A stretch of DNA of 64,000 nucleotides from contig NW_003314267.1 of assembly GCF_000143415.4 (NCBI RefSeq), positions 62,001 to 126,000 on the forward strand. The letters run 5' to 3'. The stretch's first letter is position 1; each line of letters opens with the position of its first letter. Source of the DNA: Selaginella moellendorffii (Eukaryota; Streptophyta; Lycopodiopsida; Selaginellales; Selaginellaceae). The notes below the pieces were generated by a model, which saw only the letters and a list, made by a program, of their open reading frames with translations, did not search any database and had not been told where the DNA came from. The position numbers and the translations under genes are program-made. Shown here one piece after another: positions 32,998-42,910 of the stretch.

Positions 32998-34085
32998 ATG
33001 GAGCTCGAGTGGTGCAGCCAGGCGCTGGATGCGCTCAAGACGAAGACGCATGATCAGGCAATCGCAGAATACAGTGAGTGATCTCTTTTGGATTGTGAAT
33101 CGAGCGCTGAATCTCTTGTTCTAGACGATCTCAGGATTATCGAGGCCAAGGAGCTGCTCCAGAACTTAGGGGATCATCCGTATTGTAAGGCAGCGACGCG
33201 GGTAGAGCTTCACGGCGTTCGCGACACCACCGGCTTCGTCAATGCGAATTTCATCCGGCACAAGGCTCTGTTCGGGGGGCCGACGGCGATCTGCGCTGGA
33301 AATCCCGACGCGCCAGATCGTTTCTGGGAGATGATCGTGCAGCAGCGCTGTCGAGCAATCGTCAAACTTACTGCTGTGAGTGTCTTGCTCGATTGCTCGA
33401 GGGAGTATTACTCGAACATTTTTTATTTTTTTGGTTTTGTAGGAATGCTACGCTGATTACTTTCCATCAAGGCCAGGAGAATTCGACAACTTTGGAGATA
33501 TCAGAGTGACGAACAAGAGCTTGCAGCACAGTCGGTTTGGAGTTTCCAAGCGTGTTTTGGAAGTGGAATCCCCCGGCCATGAGGCCTTTGGCATTGAGCA
33601 CTTTCAATACTCGTGGACGGACTTTGGAGTCCCAAGGTTGGTAGAGCCCGTCCTCGAAATTTTCGAGGAGCTCTACAAGCTTCAACCTGGATGCTCGTAT
33701 GTCGTTCACTGCAGGTGCGTGCTTATCTTCTTCCTTTCTTCCTTGTTTATCTTTTTCTCTTTCTTTTCTTGGCCTGTGTTCCTTGGAATCTAAGTCTGTT
33801 TGCTTGCCAGGGCTGGAATCGGTCGTTCGGGAACTTTTATTACCATTGACCATATTTTAAGAAGGATTCTAAGTGGAGACCTGAGTGCCGTGAATGTTGC
33901 TGATGTAGTTCAGTACCTCCGACAGCAGCGAGGTGGATTAGTTGAGACGAACGTAAGCCAAGCCCTTGGGTTTTACTCTTTTTTTCCCTTTTGTCTAAAT
34001 GATATTCTGTTCATTGCAGGAGCAATACTGGTTCTGTTTCAGAGCAATTATCAAGCACCTGGAGTGCTTTCTAGCACAGAAGTAA
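32998..34085 (+). CDS. Protein tyrosine phosphatase (classical PTP, plant PTP1-like), 5 exons
   Basis: Predicted 268 aa. Exons: 32998-33073, 33125-33375, 33443-33714, 33811-33952, 34020-34085 (807 nt). The PTP signature loop VHCRAGIGRSGT is complete (Cys199 nucleophile, Arg205). The substrate-recognition region, the YADYFP and EFDNFGD segments and a Q-loop-like segment (LRQQRGGLVETNEQY) are in normal order. The general-acid WPD loop reads YSWTDFGVP, so the Pro is Thr (Trp167-Thr168-Asp169), with the acid Asp kept. Such enzymes dephosphorylate phosphotyrosine, in plants notably on MAP kinases. The protein is a bare catalytic domain. The PPR start codon follows the stop after only 74 bp. A decayed copy of its 5' part lies at 14150-14470. 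Confidence 0.92.
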
Positions 34086-34159
34086 GCTTTGTGAAAACGA
34101 TTTTGACTGACTTTCTTACGACCAATCGCCTGCTGAAATCACATGAGGACGCCATAGCC

Positions 34160-36799
34160 ATGGCTCTTCTGGATGAGCCTCAAACTTGTCGCTCTCACTC
34201 GAATCGAGAAGAGGGGGGAATTGAAAGGTCTAGAGGGAGACAGAAGAAATTGCCGACAAATATCCCGCTGCTACTCAACACCTTGAAGGCATGCACGAGC
34301 ACAAAAGACCTAGAACGGGGCAGAAGAATCCACTCCGAGGCAAGGAAAGCAGGGGCCGACACCAACATATTCGTGGCCAGCAAGCTGGTGAAAATGTATG
34401 CCAAGTGCGGCAGCACGGCAGACGCCCGTACGGCTTTCGACAAAGTCCACCACCCCGACGTCGTCCTCTGGAATGTTCTCATCCTGGGACATGCTGACAA
34501 TGGCGAAGGCGACGTGGCTCTGGATTTGCTTCAGCAAATGCAAGCCTCGGGCTGTGAGCCAAACTCGAGAACATTTGTCGCTGCCGTGAAGGCCTGCTCG
34601 AACTTGGCTGCGAACGAAGAAGCAACACAAGTTGGCAGCAGCAACAGGATGGTGAAAGTCAGGGCCTTGAAGAGAGGGACGAAAGTTCATGCACGGGCTG
34701 CAAGCGGGGGATTTGACACCGACATCTTCGTCGCCAACACGCTCCTTGACATGTACTCCAAGTGCGGGAACATGGTGGAAGCGAGGAAGATCTTCGATGG
34801 AATGGCCTTCCGCGATGCTGTTTCGTGGAACTGCCTCATATCCGGGTACGCCGAGCACCGAGAAGACCTCGAGGAAGCACTGCAGCTGTTTGTGACGATG
34901 GTCACCTCCTCCGACTGCGAGTGTGACCATCGAAGTTTCGTCGCTGCATTGAAGGCCTGTGCTGGGATTGCAGCCGCGAGTAGAGAGGAAGCGACCAAGA
35001 TCTCAGTAAACGACATGGAGCTGGCCAGGAAAAACAGCTTTCTTGCTCTCGAGAGAGGCATGGCGATTCATGCTCGAGCGTGTCTTCACGGCTGGGACTC
35101 CAACATCTTTGTGGCCAACACTCTCGTCGACCTGTGCGTGAAGTGTGGAAGAATGGTGGAAGCTCACGGTGTCTTCAACCGCATGGAGCAGCACGACGTG
35201 GTCTCCTGGAACATTTTATTGCTGGGATATGCCGAGTCGAAGTCCGTGAGCTCCAGCTATGAAGTTCTTCGTCTCTTCTCGGCCATGCAAGCGGAGGCAC
35301 GTTGTCAACCAGACGCTCGGACCTTCGTGGCGCTGCTCAAGGCCTGTTCTACTTTAGCCAGTGAAGAACAAGGCGCCAGGCATGGAGCGTCAAAACAGGC
35401 AGCTCTGGACAAGGGAATGGCTATTCACTCTCAAGTCATCAAGCACAAGTGCGAGTCGGACAGCTTCGTTTGTAGTTCGCTGGTGGAAATGTACTCCAAG
35501 TGCGGCTGCATGGATCCTGCATACAGTGTTTTTGACGGCGTGAAGCAGCAGCAGCGCGGTCTAGTGCTCTGGAACACGCTGATACTGGGATACGCAGAGA
35601 ACGGACAAGCCGAACAAGCTCTCCACCTTTTCGAACGGATGACCACAGAGCAGGAAATATCTCCAGACTCCCGGACGTTCGTTGCTGCTCTCAAGGCTTG
35701 CACGGGCTTGGTGGCGGCAGCGAGTGAAAGCAGCGGCGAGGCACTCAACACTCGAGCCGACGCGAAGAAGCTGGCTGGACTGGAGAGGTGCATGGCTCTC
35801 CACGCTGCCGCTGCCAAGACTGGATTCGACAAGGACCTGTTCGTGAGCAGCAGCCTGGTGGACTTATACGGCAAGTGCGGCAGCATGAGCGACGCTCGGA
35901 GGGTCTTCGACGGCATGCCGGTTCACAGCTCAGTGTCATGGAACTCGCTCATCCTCGGCTACACGGACAACGGCCAGGAGAGAGCCGCGTACGAGGTCTT
36001 CGTGAGGATGATCGACTCGCAGGAGGCCGGGTATGGCTCCAGGCCCGACTGCCGGACTCTGGTAGCGGTTCTCAAAGCTTGCGGCAACGCGGCGGACTTG
36101 CAAGCCGGGAAGGCCGTCCACGCGAGCGCTTGTAAGGCCGGACTCGACTCGGAGGCTCTCGTCGCAACAGGACTGGTGGATTTCTACGGCAAGTGTGGCA
36201 GCATGGACGCTGCTCGTCGCGTCTTCGACTCGGTCGAGGCGAGAGGCACGGACTCGGTGGCATGGACGGCGCTCATAGCAGGGTATAGCCGCGAGGGAGA
36301 GACGAAGCTGGCGCTGGAGCTCTTCCGGGAGATGGCCTCTTCCAGCTCTCGCCTTCCAGACGGTGTCACCTTTCTCGCCATCCTGAGCGCTTGCGGCCGG
36401 GCTGGGCTGGTGGACGCTGGGAGAGAGATCTTCCAGGGAATGGTAGCGGCGAGTTGTAGCTCCGGCGAGGTGGTGGCCAGGATTGAGCACTACCACTGCA
36501 TGGTTGATCTTCTGGGACGCGCGAACGAGCTTGAGGAGGCGATGCTCGTCGCGGAAACCATGCCTTTCGAGGCCGGCGTGGAGACTTGGACGAGCTTGCT
36601 GGCCGCGTGTTGCAAGTGGAAGAATGTGGAGCTTGCAGTGCTCGCGTTTGAGAGGGTGCTGGCTTTGGATCGAGGGCTGGCGGCGCCGTATGTGCTCATG
36701 GCGAGCTTGTACGAGAGCTTGGGCTTGTGGGAGGATCAATCCAGGATGCTTTTGGCTATGGAAGAGAAAAGGCAAGCTAATGGTTTTTCTTCACGTTAA
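34160..36799 (+). CDS. PLS-class PPR protein (single exon)
   Basis: 879 aa from the ATG at 34160. Repeats of about 35 aa have alternating P/L/S features, e.g. GRRIHSEARKAGADTNIFVA, SKLVKMYAKCGSTADARTAF and VLWNVLILGHADNGEGDVAL, and are interrupted by unusual 20-30-residue insertions between repeats (around AANEEATQVGSSNRMVKVRA and AAASREEATKISVNDMELAR). The C-terminus resembles E1/E2 (YHCMVDLLGRANELEEA..., WTSLLAACCKWKNVELAVLA); no DYW domain. Expected role is organelle RNA editing or processing. The open frame continues upstream through PTP exon 4, but that part belongs to PTP. The 3' end is 15 bp from a decayed LAX copy. Confidence 0.9.
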   Translation: MALLDEPQTCRSHSNREEGGIERSRGRQKKLPTNIPLLLNTLKACTSTKDLERGRRIHSEARKAGADTNIFVASKLVKMYAKCGSTADARTAFDKVHHPDVVLWNVLILGHADNGEGDVALDLLQQMQASGCEPNSRTFVAAVKACSNLAANEEATQVGSSNRMVKVRALKRGTKVHARAASGGFDTDIFVANTLLDMYSKCGNMVEARKIFDGMAFRDAVSWNCLISGYAEHREDLEEALQLFVTMVTSSDCECDHRSFVAALKACAGIAAASREEATKISVNDMELARKNSFLALERGMAIHARACLHGWDSNIFVANTLVDLCVKCGRMVEAHGVFNRMEQHDVVSWNILLLGYAESKSVSSSYEVLRLFSAMQAEARCQPDARTFVALLKACSTLASEEQGARHGASKQAALDKGMAIHSQVIKHKCESDSFVCSSLVEMYSKCGCMDPAYSVFDGVKQQQRGLVLWNTLILGYAENGQAEQALHLFERMTTEQEISPDSRTFVAALKACTGLVAAASESSGEALNTRADAKKLAGLERCMALHAAAAKTGFDKDLFVSSSLVDLYGKCGSMSDARRVFDGMPVHSSVSWNSLILGYTDNGQERAAYEVFVRMIDSQEAGYGSRPDCRTLVAVLKACGNAADLQAGKAVHASACKAGLDSEALVATGLVDFYGKCGSMDAARRVFDSVEARGTDSVAWTALIAGYSREGETKLALELFREMASSSSRLPDGVTFLAILSACGRAGLVDAGREIFQGMVAASCSSGEVVARIEHYHCMVDLLGRANELEEAMLVAETMPFEAGVETWTSLLAACCKWKNVELAVLAFERVLALDRGLAAPYVLMASLYESLGLWEDQSRMLLAMEEKRQANGFSSR

Positions 36800-36814
36800 T
36801 GGCAAGTTATTGAG

Positions 36815-38342
36815 TTAACATTGGAAACATTTGGCAAACAATTTAAATTTTTGCACCTTGTGCATTAGATTGTGCATGCTTGCCCAGGAACCAAAGCCTA
36901 TGCCTATGATTCCAACCAATCCAAGGTTGATGCAGTAAACACCCACCCAGCTCCTGATCCAAAAGGGTGGCTACTCTATTTGAAATGAAAATGTTATGAT
37001 ATGGAAGATACTTGAAAGAAAAATGTGCCTACCTCTCTTGATTCTTTGTGCCAGTCTTGTGACCATGAAAGCAAGGCAAACACCAATTGCTGGAGATGAT
37101 TGCGCCCACCACTGAGTTGATGGAACCACAGAATGAGCTAGAAAACAAATGGCCAACACAATTGGCATTCTGGACACACATTTTAAGATGTAGTTTTGGG
37201 AGCAATGGATGCCTAGTAATGTCTCCATCCTGGAACCACAAATGCAGCAAACACAATGAACTGAAAAAAGAAAGCAAAATAGATTATCATTAAGTTTTAA
37301 GTCCACCTGATGGGAAAGAACATTTGATCACCAAATCTCCACTTACTGCAGATGGGAGTGTAAGTGTGAAGATATGGATTGCATAGACATAGATTGTCTT
37401 GTCCTTTCTTGGTTTATCCATAGCTTCAACAATTTCTCTGCAGGTGTCGAGGAAGAAACAAACTTAAAGTATTTTTCTTATAATGTTAAAGCATGATTAC
37501 CAAATGCATAGATAATAGTGCTGAGTGTTGTACATTCTGTGTTTCTAAACTCAAAATAGCAATGAACTTAGGCGTACCTTTTCAAAGAATATAGATGCAA
37601 TAGTCAAATACCAAGCTCTATAGCTTGTCATAAACATTCCGGAAAACACCCGAAGTCTTTAATTCTGTGCTGTTGGAATAAGTATTGTTGAAAAACAAAG
37701 AGCCCCAAATACATATGTCCTATTTATGTACCAGATGATGCTGTTCAAGTTCAAGATCAAAATTATAGGAAAGGTTTTTCTTCTGGATTACCTGCTTCCC
37801 ACATACGAGTTGAATTGTTGAGGTGCTCACCATCAAGGCACAGTTGAATAACAAGCCAGCTGCTCTCCACCACCGTCCTAAAACTTCATACCACTCAGCA
37901 AATTTATCATATTTTAAAGCTATCGAAATAATTTCTTTCTTGCTTTTCTACTTGAATAATGTGATTTTTCCTACGAGAATTGTGTCTTTCAAGAATTTGC
38001 ACATAGTCCATGTACAAGCACATAGTTATATAGCAGCTCCAGCATCCAAACGCACCATAAAAAAAGTTTAAATATTATTCCAGATGTTTGTGCCAGAGTG
38101 TGTGAAAATCTGCACACAATTTGTAAGGGATAAATCCTTCTTTCGATAAATTTTGGACGAGGAGAAGGAGAAACGTTTGGATTAATGATTCTTTCTAAAA
38201 TTTGAAAAATTTGTAGCGAGAGCTGCCTGCAGTGCCATGCATCAAATGAAGAACCTCCTTCAAAGTGAACTCTGGTAATTTGCTCATGGATGCTACTTGT
38301 AGTTGTTCTTACATTATACTCGTCCTTGCAAAAGGATTTCAT
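36815..38342 (-). pseudogene. Decayed AUX1/LAX copy 2
   Basis: Collinear with LAX copies 1 and 3 from stop to start region, but with deletions in most exons. One in the GSINSVVGA exon (37125-37140) removes about ten bases; the helix-1 exon and the TLTLPSA exon are shortened; start-region residues read MKSFCKDE. At least four frame breaks are visible. It sits directly behind the PPR gene, keeping the PPR-LAX order. Confidence 0.9.
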
Positions 38343-39629
38343 GACCACACAGCAGAAGCACCCTAAAGATTTTGTCAAGTTCAAGGCTCGTAAGGGACAG
38401 AAGTCATTCAAAAAGCCAAGTCTTTCGGAGATGAAAATGATTGAGTGTAACTTTTGCCTTTGGTCCAAGGCAAAGTATCGCAGTAGCTTCTCCGAATTTA
38501 ACTGAAGTGGGCTCTGATGAAAATTTCCTTCATTTTTTTAGAAAATATATTCTTGAAAGTAAGAGGTGTATAATCCTTCATTTTACCAAGGGATATTTTC
38601 AGTGTGAAATTAATATAATTTGTATAAATCTTAGTAACTGGATTAACAAAATTTCAAGTGGTTGACTGTATAATAAGTGAAGTTCAACTAATCCAATCAC
38701 TTAATAATAATTTTTATATATGATTGTTCAAAAAATATTAATATTAATTATTATTTAATTATAAAATAATAATAAAAATAGAACTTAGTGTGGTTCAACA
38801 TATGTTTATAATACATCAAATAAAGTTTATACTGTATAATCAGTCACTAGAATCATAAATAATTGATCTAAATCACATTCAATTCTTCTATAGATTCATT
38901 GACCTTTGGATCTTCTACCACAATTATATTTTTATACCAATTCGTTGTTATGTGCTCACTTTTAAAATTAAACTCAATATAAGCTTGATCTTATGGCATT
39001 TTAATGCATTAGTAATATATTATTTGAAGCCATTTGAGCAAATGTAAAATTGTTATTTATAAACTAAGTACTAGTTCAAAGTGATATTGTTGTATTGTAA
39101 TTTTTACAATTCCACTTTTAACCATTTTTATAACTTCAATTATCATATCCATATATCATTGATTGATAGCATCTTTTACATTCTATTTTTTCTAGAAGAA
39201 TATCAACCATTATACAAAATAAAATAAAATAAAATATCTTACTATTAAATTCTCTCAATAAAACTAGAGAAAAAAAATTACTATCTTAAGCATGATCTAT
39301 ATATTCCAATCTACTAAAGAAAATGAAGAAATAGAATGTAATAAGGAACATAGATATTGGTTAATTACAAAATTATAGTTGCTAATATACCTATTAACAA
39401 TATTTACTAATTAAAATTTATTATTACTAATTTAGAGTTAGTCATTTTGTCATTTAGCTTGGCAACAAGGCAGTTAAAAAATTAGTGGTCCAACAAGAAT
39501 TATAAAAATTAATGAAAGTAAATACAATATAATTATGGTAAAAAAGTATAAGGTCAAGAAATCAAGGGATTGAATGTGATTTATATCAAATGTTTATGGT
39601 TTTGATAGCCAATTGTTCTACACAAACTT

Positions 39630-39708
<79 letters not shown>

Positions 39709-40329
39709 GTGTGTGTGTGTGTGTGTGTGTGTAATATTCATCTTCATGGCAAAGTAACCTCCTCCTCCTCTTTTAGAGTGAAAATTGGTGCAATTGCTTG
39801 ATACTATATAGTTATAGTTGAACAATTAAACTCAATTAATGTATGTAACTTTTACTTTTGCTATCAATCATTGTGTCTAACCAAATTTCTTCTATATAAC
39901 TTTTAGTGATATATACCATTATTCTAATCACTTTATGGTGATTTCCACTTATCATTTTTAGGATGATATCTAGTATCTGTGTGAGTTTCTTATATATCTT
40001 TAAAGAATAATGTTGTAGTGGTATAATCATTTATGTCAAGATTGGAGTCTTTTTCTATATGTCTTCAAGTACACATTTATACATTTTGATGATAATTACA
40101 TCATTTTTGTCAAGGTTATTTAAGTTAGTTATATAATTTAGTGTTTTCTTCCAAAGCCTTTTACTTTCACTTTTACAAGCACATTCTCCAAAAAGGCTAG
40201 AGGGTGAACACAATTTGCCTTTGACTCCACTTATCACAGCTACACAAGTTAAAAAATAAGTTGGGAAAGGTATTATATTTTTTGCAATAAAGATTAAACC
40301 ACTAATAAAGGAAAGTCTATTGTTTCTAA
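38343..40329. other. AT-rich spacer with compound microsatellite
   Basis: About 2 kb of very AT-rich DNA with no coding potential beyond short random frames. Holds a long (TA)n plus (TG)n array. Probably decayed transposon sequence. Confidence 0.55.
39633..39732. repeat. Compound (TA)n(TG)n microsatellite
   Basis: About 36 TA units (39633-39706) followed by about 12 TG units to 39732. Adjacent (CTC)n-like short repeat at 39759-39772. Confidence 0.95.
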
Positions 40330-40808
40330 TATCTTTTCTTTACAAGAATATGAAGATTACTTAAAGCAAGAACTAAGTTCAGATCGACCACCACAACAAA
40401 TAGTAGATCATGCTATTGAGCTTGAACTAAGCTTACAACTAGTGTCTAGAACTCTATATCAAATTTCTCATGCAAAATCACTTGCAACTAAAGAACATCA
40501 GTTAAAAGATTTACAAGCGAAAGGTTATATCTAGCCAAGTCAAAGTCTTTTTGGAGTTTCAGTACTGCTGGTCAAGAAAAAAGATGGCTCCATGCAACTT
40601 TGTGTTGGCTATCGAGCTCTCAATAAAATGACTGTGAAGAAATATTATCCTTCACCACACATTGACAATCTTTTAGATTGTCTTCAAGGTGCATGTTACT
40701 TTTTTAAGATTTGGCTATCACCAAATTTGAATTAAAGTAAAAGATGAATTTAAGATAGCATTTTGGATTGCTTTTGGCCACTATGAATATTTGGTCATGC
40801 CTATTAGA
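40330..40808 (+). mobile_element. Relic of a second Ty3/gypsy reverse transcriptase
   Basis: Plus-strand translation shows linker and RT motifs in order (SSDRPPQQIVDHAIEL, YQISHA, LKDLQAKGYI, VLLVKKKDGSMQLCVGYRAL, YYPSPHID, HYEYLVMP-like) with several stops. It is cut at 40808, where the chromovirus LTR begins. A family distinct from the 22695 element, which lies on the other strand. Confidence 0.85.
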
Positions 40809-41795
40809 TGTCAAGACCCCCAACAAAATCAAGACTGGAAAATGCAAAGGACAAAGAGAAAAGCTAGTGGAAACAAAAAAAATGCCTTAGACTGGTGTTA
40901 ATTCAGATTGTGGAGAAATGGAACAAAGCTAACCTATATATACTATAGGTTGATGAAGCTCCACCACTCTTGGATCGAGGACGGCCTAAATATAGCTAAG
41001 GTCGAGGAGGCTCCACATCATCATCAGGAATGTGGCTCAAGACTCAGGAATCGTACAGGAAATCAGAGAGTCAGGAATAGGGAAGAGTCTCGAGAGTCAG
41101 GAATAGGGAAGTGTCTCGAAAATCAAGAATGTGGTCTGCAGGTCAGGAATCCAGCGAGATTCAGGAATGTGGTATAAATTGGGGGATTCCTGACAGCACC
41201 CCATCCTCAAGAACGAGTGGAACAAGGACATGAATGAGAACGAAGAGGAGGATGAGATGGGCGACGAGGGATGGGAGATGGAAAAAAAGAATGAGGACTA
41301 GGACGAGAAGGATAGCGGCGGTGGAAGTCTTGAACAAGGTCAGAAGAATGAATCAAGTTGTCCACAGGTTCCCAAGTGCGTTTTTTAGGTCCATAACCCT
41401 TCCAGTCGACTAGATAATAGAGTTTAGACCGTGAGATCTTGGAATCAAGGATGTCCTGAACCTCGTCCTCAGACCCATCCTCAAGCTGCACTGGTGGAGG
41501 CAGAGGAATGACCCGATTTGGAATAAGACTGGGAATATAAAACTCAAGGAAAAAGGAGTGAAAAACGGGGTGAATTTGATAGAAGGAGGGAAGTGCAAGG
41601 CGATAAGTAACAGGATTAATGATAGCAGTGATAGGGAAAGGACCGAGGCATTTGAAATCGAGTTTGGGACATGGCCTGGTGGTGGAAATATTTCGCCTGA
41701 AGAGCCAGACTTTATCCCCAATATTGTAAGGGGGACAATTCTGACGATGGGCATTGGCAAATGTTTTGTGAGATTCCTGAGCACGATGGAGGTTC
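40809..41795 (-). mobile_element. Truncated chromovirus copy nested in the Ty3/gypsy relic
   Basis: LTR 40809-41195 (387 bp, longer than the 335-bp LTRs because a GAGTCAGGAATAGGGAAG-type repeat is expanded) plus about 600 bp of internal sequence including an intact-looking chromodomain frame (EVQDILDSKISRSKLYYLVD, WKGYG, TWEP). Similarity stops near 41795. The LTR start falls inside the RT relic, so it inserted later. Confidence 0.87.
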
Positions 41796-42145
41796 AGAGG
41801 TTGTTCATTCTCGATTGTTGCCACTGCAGGCATATGCTAGCCCAGCCTCAACATGTGAGGACACTCTAGGGGAAGGCGCATGGGCAACTAAGGGGCGGTG
41901 GATGTACAAAGAGCCGAGCTCCACAATCCACAACAATAGGCATTTGCTGTAAGTTTGCTATTCCATGTCCACTTGGAATGCATTCTAGTGTTTCTCTTGA
42001 CATTGTAGTGGAGGCCTAGAGCTTATCCTATGATTTGGTGTAAGAAAATAGGGGCAAATGTCTACAGTTTATATAGTGCTAGCAAATGTCTTTGTGCTTT
42101 GGCTTTTGAGTGCCCTCCCCCTCACCCCTTCCCTTGGGTGCTGGG

Positions 42146-42885
42146 AGCTAGGGTCTTCCACCAGATGCCAGTTCACAGCTCAGTGTCATGGAACTCTCTC
42201 ATCCTCGGCTACATGGACAACGGCCAGGAGACAGCTGCCTACAAGGTCTTCGTAAGGATGATCAAGTTGCAGTATGGCTCCAGGCCCGACTGCCAGACTC
42301 TAGTAGCAGTTCTCAAAGCTTGCGACAATGTGGCAGACTTGCAAGCCGGGAAGGCCGTCCACACTAGCACTTGCAAGGCCGGGCTCGACTCGGAGGCTCT
42401 CGTCTCGTCGCAACAGATTTCCATGTCAAGTGTGGCAGCATGGGCACTGCTCGTCGTGTCTTAAACTCGGCAGAGGAGAGAGCCATGGACTCGTGACAAG
42501 GACTCGGTGGCATGGACGGCACTCATAGTAGGGTATTGAAGATGTAAGCTGGCGCTGGAGCTCTCGCCATCTCGAGCTTGTGGCCGGGCTGGACTGAGAG
42601 ATCTTCCAGGGAATGGCAGCGGTAAGTTCTAGGTTGAGCACTACCACTGCATGGTTGATCGCGCAAACCAGCTAGAGGAGGCGGTGCTATCTGCCGAAGC
42701 CATGCCTTTCAAGGCCAGTATTGAGAATTGGACGTGCTTGTTCGCCACGTGTTGCAAGTGGAAGAATGTGCAGTGCTTGCATTTAAGAGAATGATGGCTT
42801 TGGATCTAGGGCCGGCATTCTCTTTTACCAGAGCTTGGGCCTGTGGGAGGATATCCATCGATGGCAAAAGGTATTGTATAGTAAG
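42146..42885 (+). pseudogene. Decayed 3' third of the PPR gene
   Basis: Corresponds to about 35905-36780 of the intact PPR gene: MPVHSSVSWNSLILGY, DNGQETAAYKVFVRM, GSRPDCQTLVAVLKACD, LQAGKAVHTSTCKAGLDSEA, then frame breaks and deletions (for example around SCGRAGL and AAPYVLMASLYESLG). Followed immediately by LAX copy 3, repeating the PPR-LAX order. Confidence 0.9.
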
Positions 42886-42910
42886 TTTTTCACACTAATG
42901 AGTTAAGTTC

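Noticed and set aside
33800-34159. PTP-PPR fusion protein read as one 999-codon frame
   Set aside because: The N-terminal part is PTP exon 4 read through two introns; PTP has its own stop at 34083-34085 in a different frame.
35936-36775. 279-codon minus-strand frame
   Set aside because: Antisense of the PPR gene; no family features.
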